Positions 26,965 to 35,819 of a stretch of 64,000 bases of DNA are shown piece by piece. Position numbers and translations under genes: made by a program. Position 1 is the first letter of the stretch, and each line of letters begins with the position of its first letter. This DNA is from Xanthobacter sp. YC-JY1 (GTDB taxonomy: Bacteria > Pseudomonadota > Alphaproteobacteria > Rhizobiales > Xanthobacteraceae): assembly GCF_021730305.1 (NCBI RefSeq), contig NZ_CP032674.1:1-64000 (forward strand), in the 5' to 3' direction. The notes under the pieces are model-generated. The model saw only the letters and a program-made list of their open reading frames with translations. It was not told the DNA's origin and searched no databases.

Positions 26965-27732
26965 ATGCAACTGCCCGAGAATCCGTTCAAGCGCGCGATC
27001 CACGCCGGCACCCAGCAGATCGGCCTGTGGTGCGCCGTGCCCTCAAACTATGTCTCGGAGATCCTCGCCGGCGCGGGCTTCGACTGGCTGGTGCTGGACA
27101 CCGAGCACGCGCCCAACGAGCTGCCCAATGTCTTCAACCAGCTCCAGTCCATGGTGGGCTACGGCACCCAGCCGGTGGTGCGGGTGCCGTGGAACGATGC
27201 GGTGACGCTGAAGCGCTTCCTCGACATCGGCACCCAGAGCTTCCTCATCCCCATGGTGCAGGATGCCGAGGAGGCGCGCGCGGCGGTGGCGGCGACGCGC
27301 TATCCGCCGGACGGCATCCGCGGCTATGCGGTGGCCTCCCGCGCCACCCGCTTCGGCCGCGTCAGTGATTACTTCACCCGCTATGCCGACGAGATGTGCG
27401 TGCTGGTGCAGGTGGAGACCATGGAAGCGCTGGAGAAGGTGGAGGAGATCGCCGCCGTGCCGGGCGTGGACGGCATCTTCATCGGCCCCGGCGACCTCTC
27501 CGCCTCCATGGGCCTTCTGCACCAGCCCACCCATCCCCGGGTGGTGGAAGCCATCGAGGACGGGCTGAGGCGCATCACCGCCGCCGGCAATCGCGGCGGC
27601 GTGCTGGTTGTGGGCGACGAGGCGCTGGCCCGCCGCTACATGGCGGCCGGCTCGGTGTTCACCGCCGTGGGGGTGGACGCCGCCTTGTTCGCCCGCAGCT
27701 CCGAGGCGCTGGCCAAGCAATACAAGGGCTGA
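26965..27732 (+). CDS. HpcH/HpaI-family class II pyruvate aldolase
   Basis: The 255-residue TIM-barrel protein has WLVLDTEHAPNE, the arginine/glutamine segment TQPVVRVPWND, VQVETMEAL (metal-binding glutamate) and FIGPGDLSASMG (metal-binding aspartate). Family members cleave 4-hydroxy-2-oxo acids such as 4-hydroxy-2-oxoheptanedioate or 2-keto-3-deoxy-rhamnonate to pyruvate and an aldehyde. The precise substrate is not clear; no aromatic-degradation cluster is next to it. ATG 26965 has GAGGA upstream. Confidence 0.9.
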   Translation: MQLPENPFKRAIHAGTQQIGLWCAVPSNYVSEILAGAGFDWLVLDTEHAPNELPNVFNQLQSMVGYGTQPVVRVPWNDAVTLKRFLDIGTQSFLIPMVQDAEEARAAVAATRYPPDGIRGYAVASRATRFGRVSDYFTRYADEMCVLVQVETMEALEKVEEIAAVPGVDGIFIGPGDLSASMGLLHQPTHPRVVEAIEDGLRRITAAGNRGGVLVVGDEALARRYMAAGSVFTAVGVDAALFARSSEALAKQYKG

Positions 27733-27735
27733 GCT

Positions 27736-29364
27736 TTAATCCCGCAGCATCCGGCGGATGACCTTGCCGGTGGTGGTCAGCGGCAGCTCGTCCACGAACT
27801 GGATCTCGCGGGGATACTCGTAGGCCGCGAGGCGCGTGCGCACGAAGTCGCGGATTTCCGCCTCCAGCTCCGGCGTGGGCTCCACGCCGGGCATGGGCAC
27901 GATGACCGCCTTGACGATCTCCGTGCGCAGCGGGTCCTTCTTGCCCACGGCGGCGGCCATGGCGACGGCGGGGTGCTTCAGAAGCACGTCCTCAATCTCC
28001 GCCGGGCCGATGCGATAGCCGGCGGAGGTGATGACGTCGTCGTCGCGGCCGAGGAAGTGGAAATAGCCCTCCTCGTCCCGCGTCGCGAGATCGCCGGTGA
28101 GGAGCCAGCCGTTCTTCACCTTGTCGGCGGTGGCCTCGGGGCGGTTCCAATAGCGCAGGAACATCACCGGGTCGGGCGTGTGCACGGCGATCTGGCCCAT
28201 CTGGCCGGGCGGCAGGATGCGCCCGTCCTCGCCCAGCACCGCCACATCGTGGCCGGGCACCGCCTTGCCGGTGGCGCCCGCCTTGGCGACGCCCAGCGCG
28301 GCCGAGGAGCCGATGACATAGTTGCATTCGGTCTGGCCGTAGAATTCGTTCACCGGCACGCCGAGGGCCTCGCGGCCCCATTCGAACGTCTCCGCGCCCA
28401 GCGCCTCGCCGGCCGAGCCCACCGTGCGCAGGGCGAAACCGAACTTTTCGCGCGGGTTCTGCACCTGCCGCATCATGCGCAGCGCCGTGGGCGGGATGAA
28501 GACGTTGCGCACCTCGGCGCGCTTCATCAAGGCGAAGGCGGCTTCGGGATCGAACTTGCCGCGCGGCTGCGCCACCACCGGCACGCCCAGCGCCAGCGCC
28601 GGCAGCACGGTGTTCAGGAGCCCGCCGGCCCAGGCCCAGTCCGAGGGCGTCCACATGCGGTCGCCCGCCTGCCCGATGCCGTCATGGGTGAAGGTGACGC
28701 CGCTGACATGGGCGAACAGCACCCGGTGGCCATGCAGCGCGCCCTTGGGCTGGCCGGTGGTGCCGGAGGTGTAGATCATCAGCGCCGGATCGTCCGGGCC
28801 GGAAGCGATGGGAAGCGGGCGGTCGGAGGCCGCCTCCACCAGAGCGGAGAAGCCCATGGCGCCATCGCGCGCCCCATCCACATTGACCACGAGGTCCAGC
28901 GCTTCGGGCCGCGCGATGAGCTTGGCGAGGCCGGCATCGTCGGTGACGAGGGCGCGGGCGCCGGAATCCAGAAGGCGATAGGCGATGGCATCCACGCCGA
29001 ACGCACCGGCCAGCGGCACCGCGATGGCGCCCATCTTGTAGACGGCGAGATGGGTGACGAGCACTTCCAGCGACTGGGGAAGGAGAATGGCTACCCGGTC
29101 GCCGGGCCCGATGCCCTGCGCGACGAGCGCATGGGCCAACTGGTTCGAGAGCCGCGCCAGCGCGCCGTAGGAAACGTGAGAGAAGCCGTTGCCGTCGGGC
29201 AGGAACAGCGCGGGACGGTCCGGATGCTGCGCCGCGATGGCGTCGCAGGCGTGGACCGCCATGTTGTAGCGCTCCGGCACCATCCAGAGGAAGGCGCGGC
29301 GTCGGCGCTCATATTCGCTGGATTGTGCGCCTGATCCCGATGCGCCCGTGCTGTGCGCAAGCAT
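27736..29364 (-). CDS. AMP-forming acyl-CoA synthetase
   Basis: The 542-residue adenylate-forming enzyme has the P-loop YTSGTTGQPKG, the adenine motif NEFYGQTECNYV, LTGDLATRDEEGY, GRDDDVITSAGYRIGP and the terminal catalytic lysine in TTTGKVIRRML. It activates a carboxylate as acyl-AMP and then the CoA thioester. The overall pattern resembles medium-chain/acetyl-type synthetases, but the chain length is not predictable. It converges with the aldolase, with only 3 bases between the stop codons. Confidence 0.93.
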   Translation of the reverse strand: MLAHSTGASGSGAQSSEYERRRRAFLWMVPERYNMAVHACDAIAAQHPDRPALFLPDGNGFSHVSYGALARLSNQLAHALVAQGIGPGDRVAILLPQSLEVLVTHLAVYKMGAIAVPLAGAFGVDAIAYRLLDSGARALVTDDAGLAKLIARPEALDLVVNVDGARDGAMGFSALVEAASDRPLPIASGPDDPALMIYTSGTTGQPKGALHGHRVLFAHVSGVTFTHDGIGQAGDRMWTPSDWAWAGGLLNTVLPALALGVPVVAQPRGKFDPEAAFALMKRAEVRNVFIPPTALRMMRQVQNPREKFGFALRTVGSAGEALGAETFEWGREALGVPVNEFYGQTECNYVIGSSAALGVAKAGATGKAVPGHDVAVLGEDGRILPPGQMGQIAVHTPDPVMFLRYWNRPEATADKVKNGWLLTGDLATRDEEGYFHFLGRDDDVITSAGYRIGPAEIEDVLLKHPAVAMAAAVGKKDPLRTEIVKAVIVPMPGVEPTPELEAEIRDFVRTRLAAYEYPREIQFVDELPLTTTGKVIRRMLRD

Positions 29365-29504
29365 CCCGACCCGTGCCTTTCCGCCCCGCCCTTTTGTTGC
29401 GGCGCACGCTACAGGCTCGGACGCAGAAGGTCCACCCAGCCGTTAGCCGGGGTACCTCCATCAGGATTCGGGACGGGAGGAGGAAGGCCGGCGCGGCCGG
29501 GGGC

Positions 29505-29696
29505 TCAGCGCCGGACGCCTTCTTCCTGCATCAGGGCCTCGGTGGCGGCGATGGCGCCTTCCAGCTCGGAAATCTTGCGCAGCATGCCGTCGGAGGGGAG
29601 GGTAGAGCCCTTGGCTGCGGTGAGGACCAGCTCGCGCTGGGCCGCCTTGAGGCGATCGAGAAGGCTTGCGAGGTCAGCCTCGGCCTGTTGCGCCAT
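29505..29696 (-). CDS. Small coiled-coil protein of unknown function
   Basis: The 63-residue hydrophilic protein is almost all helix (AQQAEADLASLLDRLKAAQ, then RELVLTAAKG, then LRKISELEGAIAATEALM), compatible with a coiled coil. I recognise no family. ATG 29696 has GGAG about 12 bases upstream; ATG 29717 would add seven residues. Codon use matches the neighbours, which favours a real gene. It lies between the acyl-CoA synthetase and the cold-shock gene, all leftward. Confidence 0.6.
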   Translation of the reverse strand: MAQQAEADLASLLDRLKAAQRELVLTAAKGSTLPSDGMLRKISELEGAIAATEALMQEEGVRR

Positions 29697-29851
29697 GGTC
29701 GTGTTCAACTCCGGCATCGCTCCCAGGCCGAACCTGCGGAACGGAAACTGCAAAAACGGAAACGGCGCCGCGCTTGCGCCCGGCACCGCTGGTCGCATTG
29801 CTCCTCACCGCCGCCCGGAAGGACCGGCCGGCGGCGAAGGAATCTGCGAGA

Positions 29852-30544
29852 TCAATCGGCGAGCTCGATGCCGCGGGCTTCCGGACCCTTGGGGCCCTGA
29901 CCCACCTGCACCATCACGCGCTGGCCCTCGGCGAGGTCGCTGAGGCCGGAACGGGAGATGACGGTGACGTGCACGAACACGTCCTTGCCGCCGCCTTCCA
30001 CCGCGATGAAGCCGAAGCCCTTCTCGGGGTTGTACCACTTCACGGTGCCCACGCGCTCTTCGGTGGGGCCGGTCGCGGCACGGGGGCCGCCACCCGAACG
30101 GGGAGCGCCGCCGAAGCCGCCGCCACCACCGCCGCCGAAGCCGCCGGGACGATCGCCGAAGCTGCGGCGGGCCGGAGCGGCTTCCGCAGTCGAGGTGTCG
30201 ACTTCGAGCACTTCAGTGACCTGACGGCCCTTCTGGCCCTGGCCAACGCGCACCGACAGCTTGGAGCCGGGGGGCACGCTTTCCTGGCCGGCGGCCTCGA
30301 GGGCACGGGCGTGCAGGAACACGTCACCCGAACCGTCGGACAGCTCGACGAAGCCGAAACCCTTCTCAGGGTTGAACCACTTCACGGTGGCGTCGATGGG
30401 CGGGCCAGACGGGGCGGGGGCGCTGAAGCTGCTGCTGGGCGAGGAAAAGGGGCGGTCCCCTCCGAAGCCGCGGTCACGCGGCGGCGCAAAATCGTCGTCA
30501 AAGCCACGGCGGCGCGGCTCTCGGAAGTCTCGGTTACGGCTCAT
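29852..30544 (-). CDS. Cold-shock protein with two CSD domains
   Basis: The 230-residue protein has an arginine-rich N-terminus, a first cold-shock domain at about residues 51-115 (VKWFNPEKGFGFVELSDGS, VFLHARALE), a glycine-rich linker (GGFGGGGGGGFGG) and a second domain (VKWYNPEKGFGFIAVEGG, DVFVHVTVI). Each has RNP1 (KGFGF) and RNP2 (VFxH) motifs for single-stranded nucleic acid binding. Two-domain forms are usual in Hyphomicrobiales. ATG 30544 follows GGAAA. The 455-base upstream region leaves room for a long leader, typical of cold-shock genes. Confidence 0.95.
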   Translation of the reverse strand: MSRNRDFREPRRRGFDDDFAPPRDRGFGGDRPFSSPSSSFSAPAPSGPPIDATVKWFNPEKGFGFVELSDGSGDVFLHARALEAAGQESVPPGSKLSVRVGQGQKGRQVTEVLEVDTSTAEAAPARRSFGDRPGGFGGGGGGGFGGAPRSGGGPRAATGPTEERVGTVKWYNPEKGFGFIAVEGGGKDVFVHVTVISRSGLSDLAEGQRVMVQVGQGPKGPEARGIELAD

Positions 30545-30999
30545 GTGTATTTCCGTTGAGGTCAGTCGCCAATTTTGGCTTAGGGCCATCCACCACTGCC
30601 GGACAATGATGCGTTTCTTCGTGCCACACTTTAACTTGCACGCTTCGGGCGTATTAAATTCCGCCTTCGCACAACGCCTGTTCCAGCCACCCGCGTCTCG
30701 CCTCGCAGCCTATATGACAGGTCGGAAAACGTACCCACACACTCGGGCGCACGGCCCCGACCAACATGCAGACTAACACATCTCAGCCGCTTTGGTACAT
30801 GAATGTTGGGCGACGGCGCCGCTTGATTGTTGCGCAGCATTTCGTGGGGGTTCCTCGGCCCGCCGGACCCGTCCGTTCCGCAGGTGACGGCTGCCCGCCG
30901 CGGCGACGCGAAGACTTCTAGTTCGATTGTACCTCGTTCTATTTTGCGGCAGTGCATCTATTCATGAACGCCCTGCCGCCTGTGCCGAAGGAGGCCGCC
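30545..30999. other. Divergent intergenic region between the cold-shock and nitroreductase genes
   Basis: No gene is seen in these 455 bases. It is less GC-rich than its surroundings near 30590-30680 and presumably contains the cold-shock promoter and leader on the reverse strand and the nitroreductase promoter on the forward strand. I find no clear hairpin, riboswitch or EcfG-type site. Confidence 0.4.
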
Positions 31000-31677
31000 A
31001 TGGCCGAGGCCGCCGCATCGTCATCCGCCGATCCGCAGACCGCGCCCCCTCCGCACGGACACGGCGCGGCCGTCGCCTACGAGATGCCGCTGGCGGACGT
31101 GCCGGTCTCCCCCGCGACGCTGGACCTGCTGGAGACGCGCCGCTCTTTGCCGCTGCGCGCGCTGCTCGAACCCGGCCCGACGCCGCAGGAGCTGGACCGC
31201 ATGCTCGCCATCGCCGCCCGGGTGCCGGACCATGGCCGGCTGGTGCCGTGGCGCTTCATCGTCATCGAGGGAGAGGCGCGGGAGGTGGCCGGGGCGCGGC
31301 TCGATGCGCTCTATGCCGCGCAGAATCCGGGCCTCGCGCCGGACAAGGCGCGCATGTGGCGGGACTATCTGATGCGGGCGCCGGTGACGGTGGTGGTGGT
31401 CAGCCGGGCGGACCCGTCCGCCAAGATCCCGGAGCTGAACCAGATTCTCTCCGCCGGGGCGGCCGCGATGAACCTGGTGGTGGCGGCGACGGCGCTGGGC
31501 TTCTCGGCGCTGTGGCTGCTGAAATGGCCGGGGCGCGACCCTGCGGCGGCGGCCCTGCTCGGCGTCGGGGTGGGGGAGAAAGTGGCCGGCTTCATCCATA
31601 TCGGCCGGCCGGCGACGCGCCCGGACGACCGGCCGCGACCGGCACTCGCCGACGTGGTGACGCGCTGGCAGCCGTGA
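31000..31677 (+). CDS. Nitroreductase-family protein
   Basis: The 225-residue protein has the FMN-binding pattern of the YdjA-like nitroreductase group: LETRRSLPLRALLEPGPT, AARVPDHGRLVPWRFIVIEG, AAAMNLVVAATALGFSALWL and a C-terminal GFIHIGRPA. Such enzymes reduce nitro compounds, quinones or flavins with NAD(P)H. ATG 31000 is selected because AGGAGG lies 5 bases upstream; the open frame extends back to 30952. Natural substrate unknown. Confidence 0.9.
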   Translation: MAEAAASSSADPQTAPPPHGHGAAVAYEMPLADVPVSPATLDLLETRRSLPLRALLEPGPTPQELDRMLAIAARVPDHGRLVPWRFIVIEGEAREVAGARLDALYAAQNPGLAPDKARMWRDYLMRAPVTVVVVSRADPSAKIPELNQILSAGAAAMNLVVAATALGFSALWLLKWPGRDPAAAALLGVGVGEKVAGFIHIGRPATRPDDRPRPALADVVTRWQP

Positions 31678-31683
31678 GGCGGC

Positions 31684-31926
31684 TCAGGTCAGCGACATCT
31701 CCACCTGATAGGCGCGGCGGAAATATTTCACCGTGATGTAGAGCGCGGCGATGCTGAACAGCCCCATCAGGGCATACTCGCCGATGTCGCCGAGGTGCAT
31801 CAGGCCGGCCAGCGCCCAGCCGGCGGCAATGGCGGTGGCGAAAGCCTCGGTGGCGACCAGCGTGGTGGCGCTCACCACGGTGAACAGGCTGCCGCCCCCC
31901 GTCTTGCCCACACCCGAACCCGCCAT
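31684..31926 (-). CDS. Small integral membrane protein
   Basis: The 80-residue protein has two or three hydrophobic segments (about 15-38, 42-64), ending in a basic/acidic tail (KYFRRAYQVEMSLT). I do not recognise a family; a channel, assembly factor or stress peptide are all possible. It converges with the nitroreductase, 6 bases apart. Codon usage is like that of real genes. Confidence 0.65.
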   Translation of the reverse strand: MAGSGVGKTGGGSLFTVVSATTLVATEAFATAIAAGWALAGLMHLGDIGEYALMGLFSIAALYITVKYFRRAYQVEMSLT

Positions 31927-32097
31927 TCCAGTCTCCCGATACCGTTCGGCGCGATCCCGCCAAACCGCGCGGCGGGCGTCGGACGCTGGAGTCTTTCGCC
32001 GGCCGCTGCTCTATATGGGGCGGAAACTGCGCTGGGCGCGTCGCCGGGTCAAGTCCGGCCGCCCCGGTCCCTCTCCCGCTTTGCCCCGAGGACCCTC

Positions 32098-33705
32098 ATG
32101 CTGGCCGCCGAAGAGTATGAAAGCACCCACGCCGCCCGTGGCATCGTCGCCGCGCCGCATCACCTCGCCGCCACGGCCGGGCAGGAGGTGCTGGCGGAGG
32201 GCGGCAACGCCATCGAGGCGATGATCGCGGCGGCGGCGGCCATCGCGGTGGTCTATCCGCACATGAACCATGTGGGCGGCGACGGCTTCTGGCTCATCCG
32301 CGAGCCGTCCGGGCGGGTGCGCTACATCGAGGCGTGCGGCTTCGCCGGCAGCCTCGCCACCATCGCCCGCTACCACGACCTCGGCTTCGAGACGATTCCC
32401 ACCCGTGGCCCGAACGCCGCCGTCACCGTGCCCGGCGCGGTGGGCGGCTGGGGAATGGCGCTCGACGCGGCGCGCGGCCATGGCGGGCGGATGACCCTGC
32501 GTCGGCTGCTGGAGCCGGCCATCCGCTACGCCCGCGAGGGTGTGCCGGTGACGCGCTCCCAGACGCGGCTCACCCAGGAGAAGAAGGCGGATCTGGAGAG
32601 CGTGCCCGGCTTCGCCGAGGTGTTCCTGCTGGGCGGCGCCGTGCCGGAAGAGGGCTCGCTGCAGCGCCAGCCGCGCCTTGCCGATACGCTGGACCACCTC
32701 GCCGCCGCCGGCCTCGCCGATTTCTACCGGGGCGACGTGGGCCGCGAGATGGCATCGGACCTCGAACGCATCGGCAGCCCGGTCACCCGCGCCGATCTCG
32801 AGCGCTACACCGCCCGCGAGCGTCCGCCGTTGGAGATGAAGATCGGCGGCGCCCGCCTGTTCAACGCCCCGCCGCCGACGCAGGGCCTCGCCTCCCTCCT
32901 CATCCTCGGCCTGTTCGACCAGCTCAAGGTGGCGCGGGCGGAGACGTTCGAGCACATCCATGGCTTGGTGGAGGCCACCAAGCGCGCCTTCCTGGTGCGC
33001 CAGCAGGTGGTGTGCGATCCCGAGCACCTGCCCTACGATCCCGCCTCCTTCCTCGAGCCCAAGGCGGTGGCTCAGCGGGCGGCGAAGATCGACATGGGGC
33101 GGGCGCTGGCCTGGCCGCACGAGGCGAAGCCCGGCGATACCATCTGGATGGGCGCTGCCGACGCCTCTGGACTGGCGGTGTCCTACATCCAGTCCATCTA
33201 TTTCGAGTTCGGCTCGGGCTGCGTGCTGCCCTCCACCGGCGTGCTGATGCAGAATCGCGGCGTCAGCTTCGCCCTCGACCGCAAGTCGCTCAACCCGCTG
33301 ATGCCCGGCCGGCGGCCGTTCCACACCCTCAACCCGGCCCTCGCGGAACTCGCCGACGGGCGCATCCTCGCCTATGGCACCATGGGCGGAGAGGGCCAGC
33401 CGCAGACGCAGGCAGCGGTGTTCACCCGCCACGCCATGTTCGACGTGCCGCTGGGCGAGGCCATCGCCCGGCCGCGCTGGCTGCTAGGCCGCACCTGGGG
33501 CGACCAGGAGACCAATCTGAAGCTGGAATCGCGCTTTGACGGCAATATCGTAGATCGCCTCCTGTCCGTGGGTCACGAGCTGGTGGTTCTGCCGGAAGCC
33601 TATTCCGACACCATGGGCCATGCCGGCGGCGTGGTGATCCACACCAGCGGACAGCTCGAAGGCGCCCACGATCCCCGCGCCGACGGCGGGGCGGCGGGCG
33701 TCTGA
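32098..33705 (+). CDS. Gamma-glutamyltransferase family protein (Ntn hydrolase)
   Basis: The 535-residue protein matches the heterodimeric GGT plan. The N-terminal half has AAPHHLAATAGQEVLAEGGNA and MNHVGGDGFWL. Autocleavage should occur before Thr348 in KPGDTIWMGAADASG, the position of the catalytic threonine of E. coli GGT, although the usual second threonine is isoleucine here. The C-terminal half keeps MGGEGQPQTQAAVF. It resembles the GGT-like group that acts on cephalosporins, glutaryl amides or oxamates as well as glutathione. No signal peptide is seen, so it may be cytoplasmic. GAGGA precedes ATG 32098. Confidence 0.9.
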   Translation: MLAAEEYESTHAARGIVAAPHHLAATAGQEVLAEGGNAIEAMIAAAAAIAVVYPHMNHVGGDGFWLIREPSGRVRYIEACGFAGSLATIARYHDLGFETIPTRGPNAAVTVPGAVGGWGMALDAARGHGGRMTLRRLLEPAIRYAREGVPVTRSQTRLTQEKKADLESVPGFAEVFLLGGAVPEEGSLQRQPRLADTLDHLAAAGLADFYRGDVGREMASDLERIGSPVTRADLERYTARERPPLEMKIGGARLFNAPPPTQGLASLLILGLFDQLKVARAETFEHIHGLVEATKRAFLVRQQVVCDPEHLPYDPASFLEPKAVAQRAAKIDMGRALAWPHEAKPGDTIWMGAADASGLAVSYIQSIYFEFGSGCVLPSTGVLMQNRGVSFALDRKSLNPLMPGRRPFHTLNPALAELADGRILAYGTMGGEGQPQTQAAVFTRHAMFDVPLGEAIARPRWLLGRTWGDQETNLKLESRFDGNIVDRLLSVGHELVVLPEAYSDTMGHAGGVVIHTSGQLEGAHDPRADGGAAGV

Positions 33706-33777
33706 CAGCTTGAGCTTGACGCCCGGCGCGGCGCGCGACGAGCATGCCGCCAACACCAACACGGGAGAGCGGCGCCG

Positions 33778-34665
33778 ATGATCGGACGGGGGATGGTCGG
33801 GCGCGGGGCGATCGGGCGGCGTTCGCTCATGAAGGGCCTCTCCGGGCTCGGCCTGACGGCTCTGGCCGCCGGCCGTGCCCGTGCGGCGGGGGAGCAGTCC
33901 TACACCGGCGAGCCCCCCACCCACGGGCCGGTCCAGCTCACCTCCGAGCGCGTGCTGGGGCAGAGCGCCATCCCGGTCTACCGCTACCGCGTGGTCAAGG
34001 TGCATCCGCACGATACCTCGTCCTATACGGAAGGCTTCGTGCTGGAGGGCGGCAGCATCTATGAGGGCACCGGCCTCTACGGCCGCTCCCGCCTGATCGA
34101 GTGGGATCTGGCGAGCGGCCGGGTGCTGCGCGAGCGGGCGCTGGACCCCAACGTCTTCGGTGAGGGCGTGACGGTGATGGGCGAGCGCATCTACCAGCTC
34201 ACCTATCTGGACAATCACGCCTACGTCTATGACCGCAGGACGTTCGAGCAGATCGGTGCCTTCCGCTATACCGAGCAGGGGTGGGGGATGACCCATGACG
34301 GCACCCACCTCATCACCAGCAACGGCTCGTCCTCCATCGTCTTCCGAGATCCCGCAACCTTCGAGCGGGTGCGCACCATCTTCGTCTCCGACGCGGTGGC
34401 GCCGCTGGGCTTCCTCAACGAGCTGGAATATGCGGACGGCAAGCTCTACGCCAATGTCTGGCAGAGCCATTTCATCGCCATCATCGATCCCGTGGACGGC
34501 AGGATGCTCGGCTGGATCGACCTGTCCGGCCTCAATCCGGATCCGGCGAAGCTCGTCTATCCCTACGTGCTGAACGGCATCGCCTTCGACAAGGCCACCG
34601 GCCACCTGCTGGTCACCGGCAAGTGCTGGCCGCATGTGTGGGAGATCGCGCTGGAATTGCGCTGA
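33778..34665 (+). CDS. Exported glutaminyl-peptide cyclotransferase
   Basis: The 295-residue protein has a signal peptide with a Tat-like twin arginine (GRRSLMKGL, Arg14-Arg15; cleavage near residue 36). The mature part is the five-bladed beta-propeller of plant-type glutamine cyclotransferases, with PHDTSSYTEGFVLEGG, YEGTGLYGRS, FGEGVTV, LTYLDNHAYVYD, GWGMTHDG, LNELEYADGKLYANVW and LNGIAFD. It converts N-terminal glutamine of peptides to pyroglutamate. It follows the gamma-glutamyltransferase by 72 bases, so both may handle gamma-glutamyl or glutaminyl peptides. The enzyme identity is well supported; the physiological role is unknown. Confidence 0.92.
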   Translation: MIGRGMVGRGAIGRRSLMKGLSGLGLTALAAGRARAAGEQSYTGEPPTHGPVQLTSERVLGQSAIPVYRYRVVKVHPHDTSSYTEGFVLEGGSIYEGTGLYGRSRLIEWDLASGRVLRERALDPNVFGEGVTVMGERIYQLTYLDNHAYVYDRRTFEQIGAFRYTEQGWGMTHDGTHLITSNGSSSIVFRDPATFERVRTIFVSDAVAPLGFLNELEYADGKLYANVWQSHFIAIIDPVDGRMLGWIDLSGLNPDPAKLVYPYVLNGIAFDKATGHLLVTGKCWPHVWEIALELR

Positions 34666-35132
34666 GGCCGGAAGCCCTTGGGCCGGGGCAGGGTCGTTGG
34701 CCTGGTCCTGACATGAGTCCGGCTGCCGTCCGGGGAAGACGACAGCCGGGGAGCTTCGGCTGCGCCGGCGGGCAGGGCCCGCGGCGCCGCACGGGTCACA
34801 GCCCGACGCAGATCGCGCCGCTGCTGGGTCTTGACGTCAACTTGACCTCCTTGCTCGGTGCCGCGCTCGCAGCCCGGCCTTCGCGCCCGCAGGTGCTGGC
34901 GCGCCGGACCCCGGCGGGGCTTTCTTGATCTTGCTTGGGATGTTGCCGATCGCGGGCTTTGGGGAGCGGACTTTGGGGGAGCATGAGACGTCTCCATGCC
35001 GACGCCCCCGCCTGCTCAGCGTTGCCATCATAGCGTGCCGGCAGGCCGCGTACACCCCACCGGGCTGCCCGCGCGAAAACTTGATCCGGGCCGGCGTAGG
35101 GTGCGGTCGTCCGCAGGGACAGTCGTGCGCAC
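34666..35132. other. Intergenic region between glutaminyl cyclase and the carD terminators
   Basis: No gene is supported in these 467 bases: reading frames lack ribosome-binding sites and the local base composition is more even than in genes. Apart from the two terminators immediately to its right I see no regulatory motif. Confidence 0.4.
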
Positions 35133-35155
35133 AAAAAACCCGGCCGAAGCCGGGT
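35133..35155 (-). terminator. Second of two tandem terminators after carD
   Basis: On the reverse strand ACCCGGC-TTCG-GCCGGGT is followed by TTTTTT. The stem-loop is the same as that of the first terminator at 35167-35192. Confidence 0.85.
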
Positions 35156-35166
35156 GCGTCATCTCC

Positions 35167-35192
35167 AAAAAAGAACCCGGCCGAAGCCGGGT
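35167..35192 (-). terminator. First of two tandem terminators after carD
   Basis: On the reverse strand AACCCGGC-TTCG-GCCGGGTT is followed by CTTTTTT. It lies 40 bases past the carD stop. A near-identical hairpin follows 34 bases further on. Confidence 0.9.
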
Positions 35193-35231
35193 TCCTGTCG
35201 CTCGCCGTGTAAAACTTTGAGGTCTGGACGC

Positions 35232-35819
35232 TCAGGCAGCCTCGTCGGCTTCCATGTCCTGGTCGAGATCGGCTTCGTCCGCCACCTTGGCGGCGCCGCG
35301 GCGCGGGCCCTTGAGCAGGTTCTGCTCGATGAGCTTCACGGCCTCGGTCTCGGTGATGTTCTGCACCGCCGACAGCTCGCGAGCCATGCGGTCGAGGGCG
35401 GCTTCGTAGAGCTGGCGCTCGGAATAGGACTGCTCGGGCTGGGCCTCGGAGCGGTAGAGGTCGCGCACCACCTCGGAAATGGCGACGAGGTCGCCGGAAT
35501 TGATCTTGGCTTCGTATTCCTGCGCGCGGCGGCTCCACATGGTGCGCTTGACGCGGGCGCGACCCTGCAGGGTCTCGAGCGACTTCTCGACGATGTTGGT
35601 CTCGGAGAGCTTGCGCATGCCGACGCTGGCGATCTTGGCGAGGGGCACCCGCAGCGTCATCTTGTCTTTTTCAAACGAGATCACGAAGAGTTCGAGCTTG
35701 AAACCGGCGACTTCCTGTTCCTCGATGGCCATGATACGGCCAACACCATGGGACGGGTAAACAATGTGCTCGCCCGTCTTGAAGCCGAGACGGGCCTGCG
35801 CGTTCTTCTTTGCCGACAT
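35232..35819 (-). CDS. carD: CarD-family transcription regulator (CdnL-type)
   Basis: The 195-residue protein has an N-terminal RNA-polymerase-interacting Tudor-like domain (FKTGEHIVYPSHGVGRIMAIEE, LELFVISFEKDKMTLRVP) and a C-terminal helical domain (WSRRAQEYEAKINSGD, RSEAQPEQSYSERQLYEAALDRMARE). CarD/CdnL proteins bind the polymerase beta subunit and stabilise open complexes, mainly at rRNA and growth promoters; in Alphaproteobacteria they link to stringent and stress responses. The C-terminal tail is acidic. ATG 35819 has AGGAG 9 bases upstream, and the longer frame is rejected. It is monocistronic with two terminators. Confidence 0.95.
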   Translation of the reverse strand: MSAKKNAQARLGFKTGEHIVYPSHGVGRIMAIEEQEVAGFKLELFVISFEKDKMTLRVPLAKIASVGMRKLSETNIVEKSLETLQGRARVKRTMWSRRAQEYEAKINSGDLVAISEVVRDLYRSEAQPEQSYSERQLYEAALDRMARELSAVQNITETEAVKLIEQNLLKGPRRGAAKVADEADLDQDMEADEAA

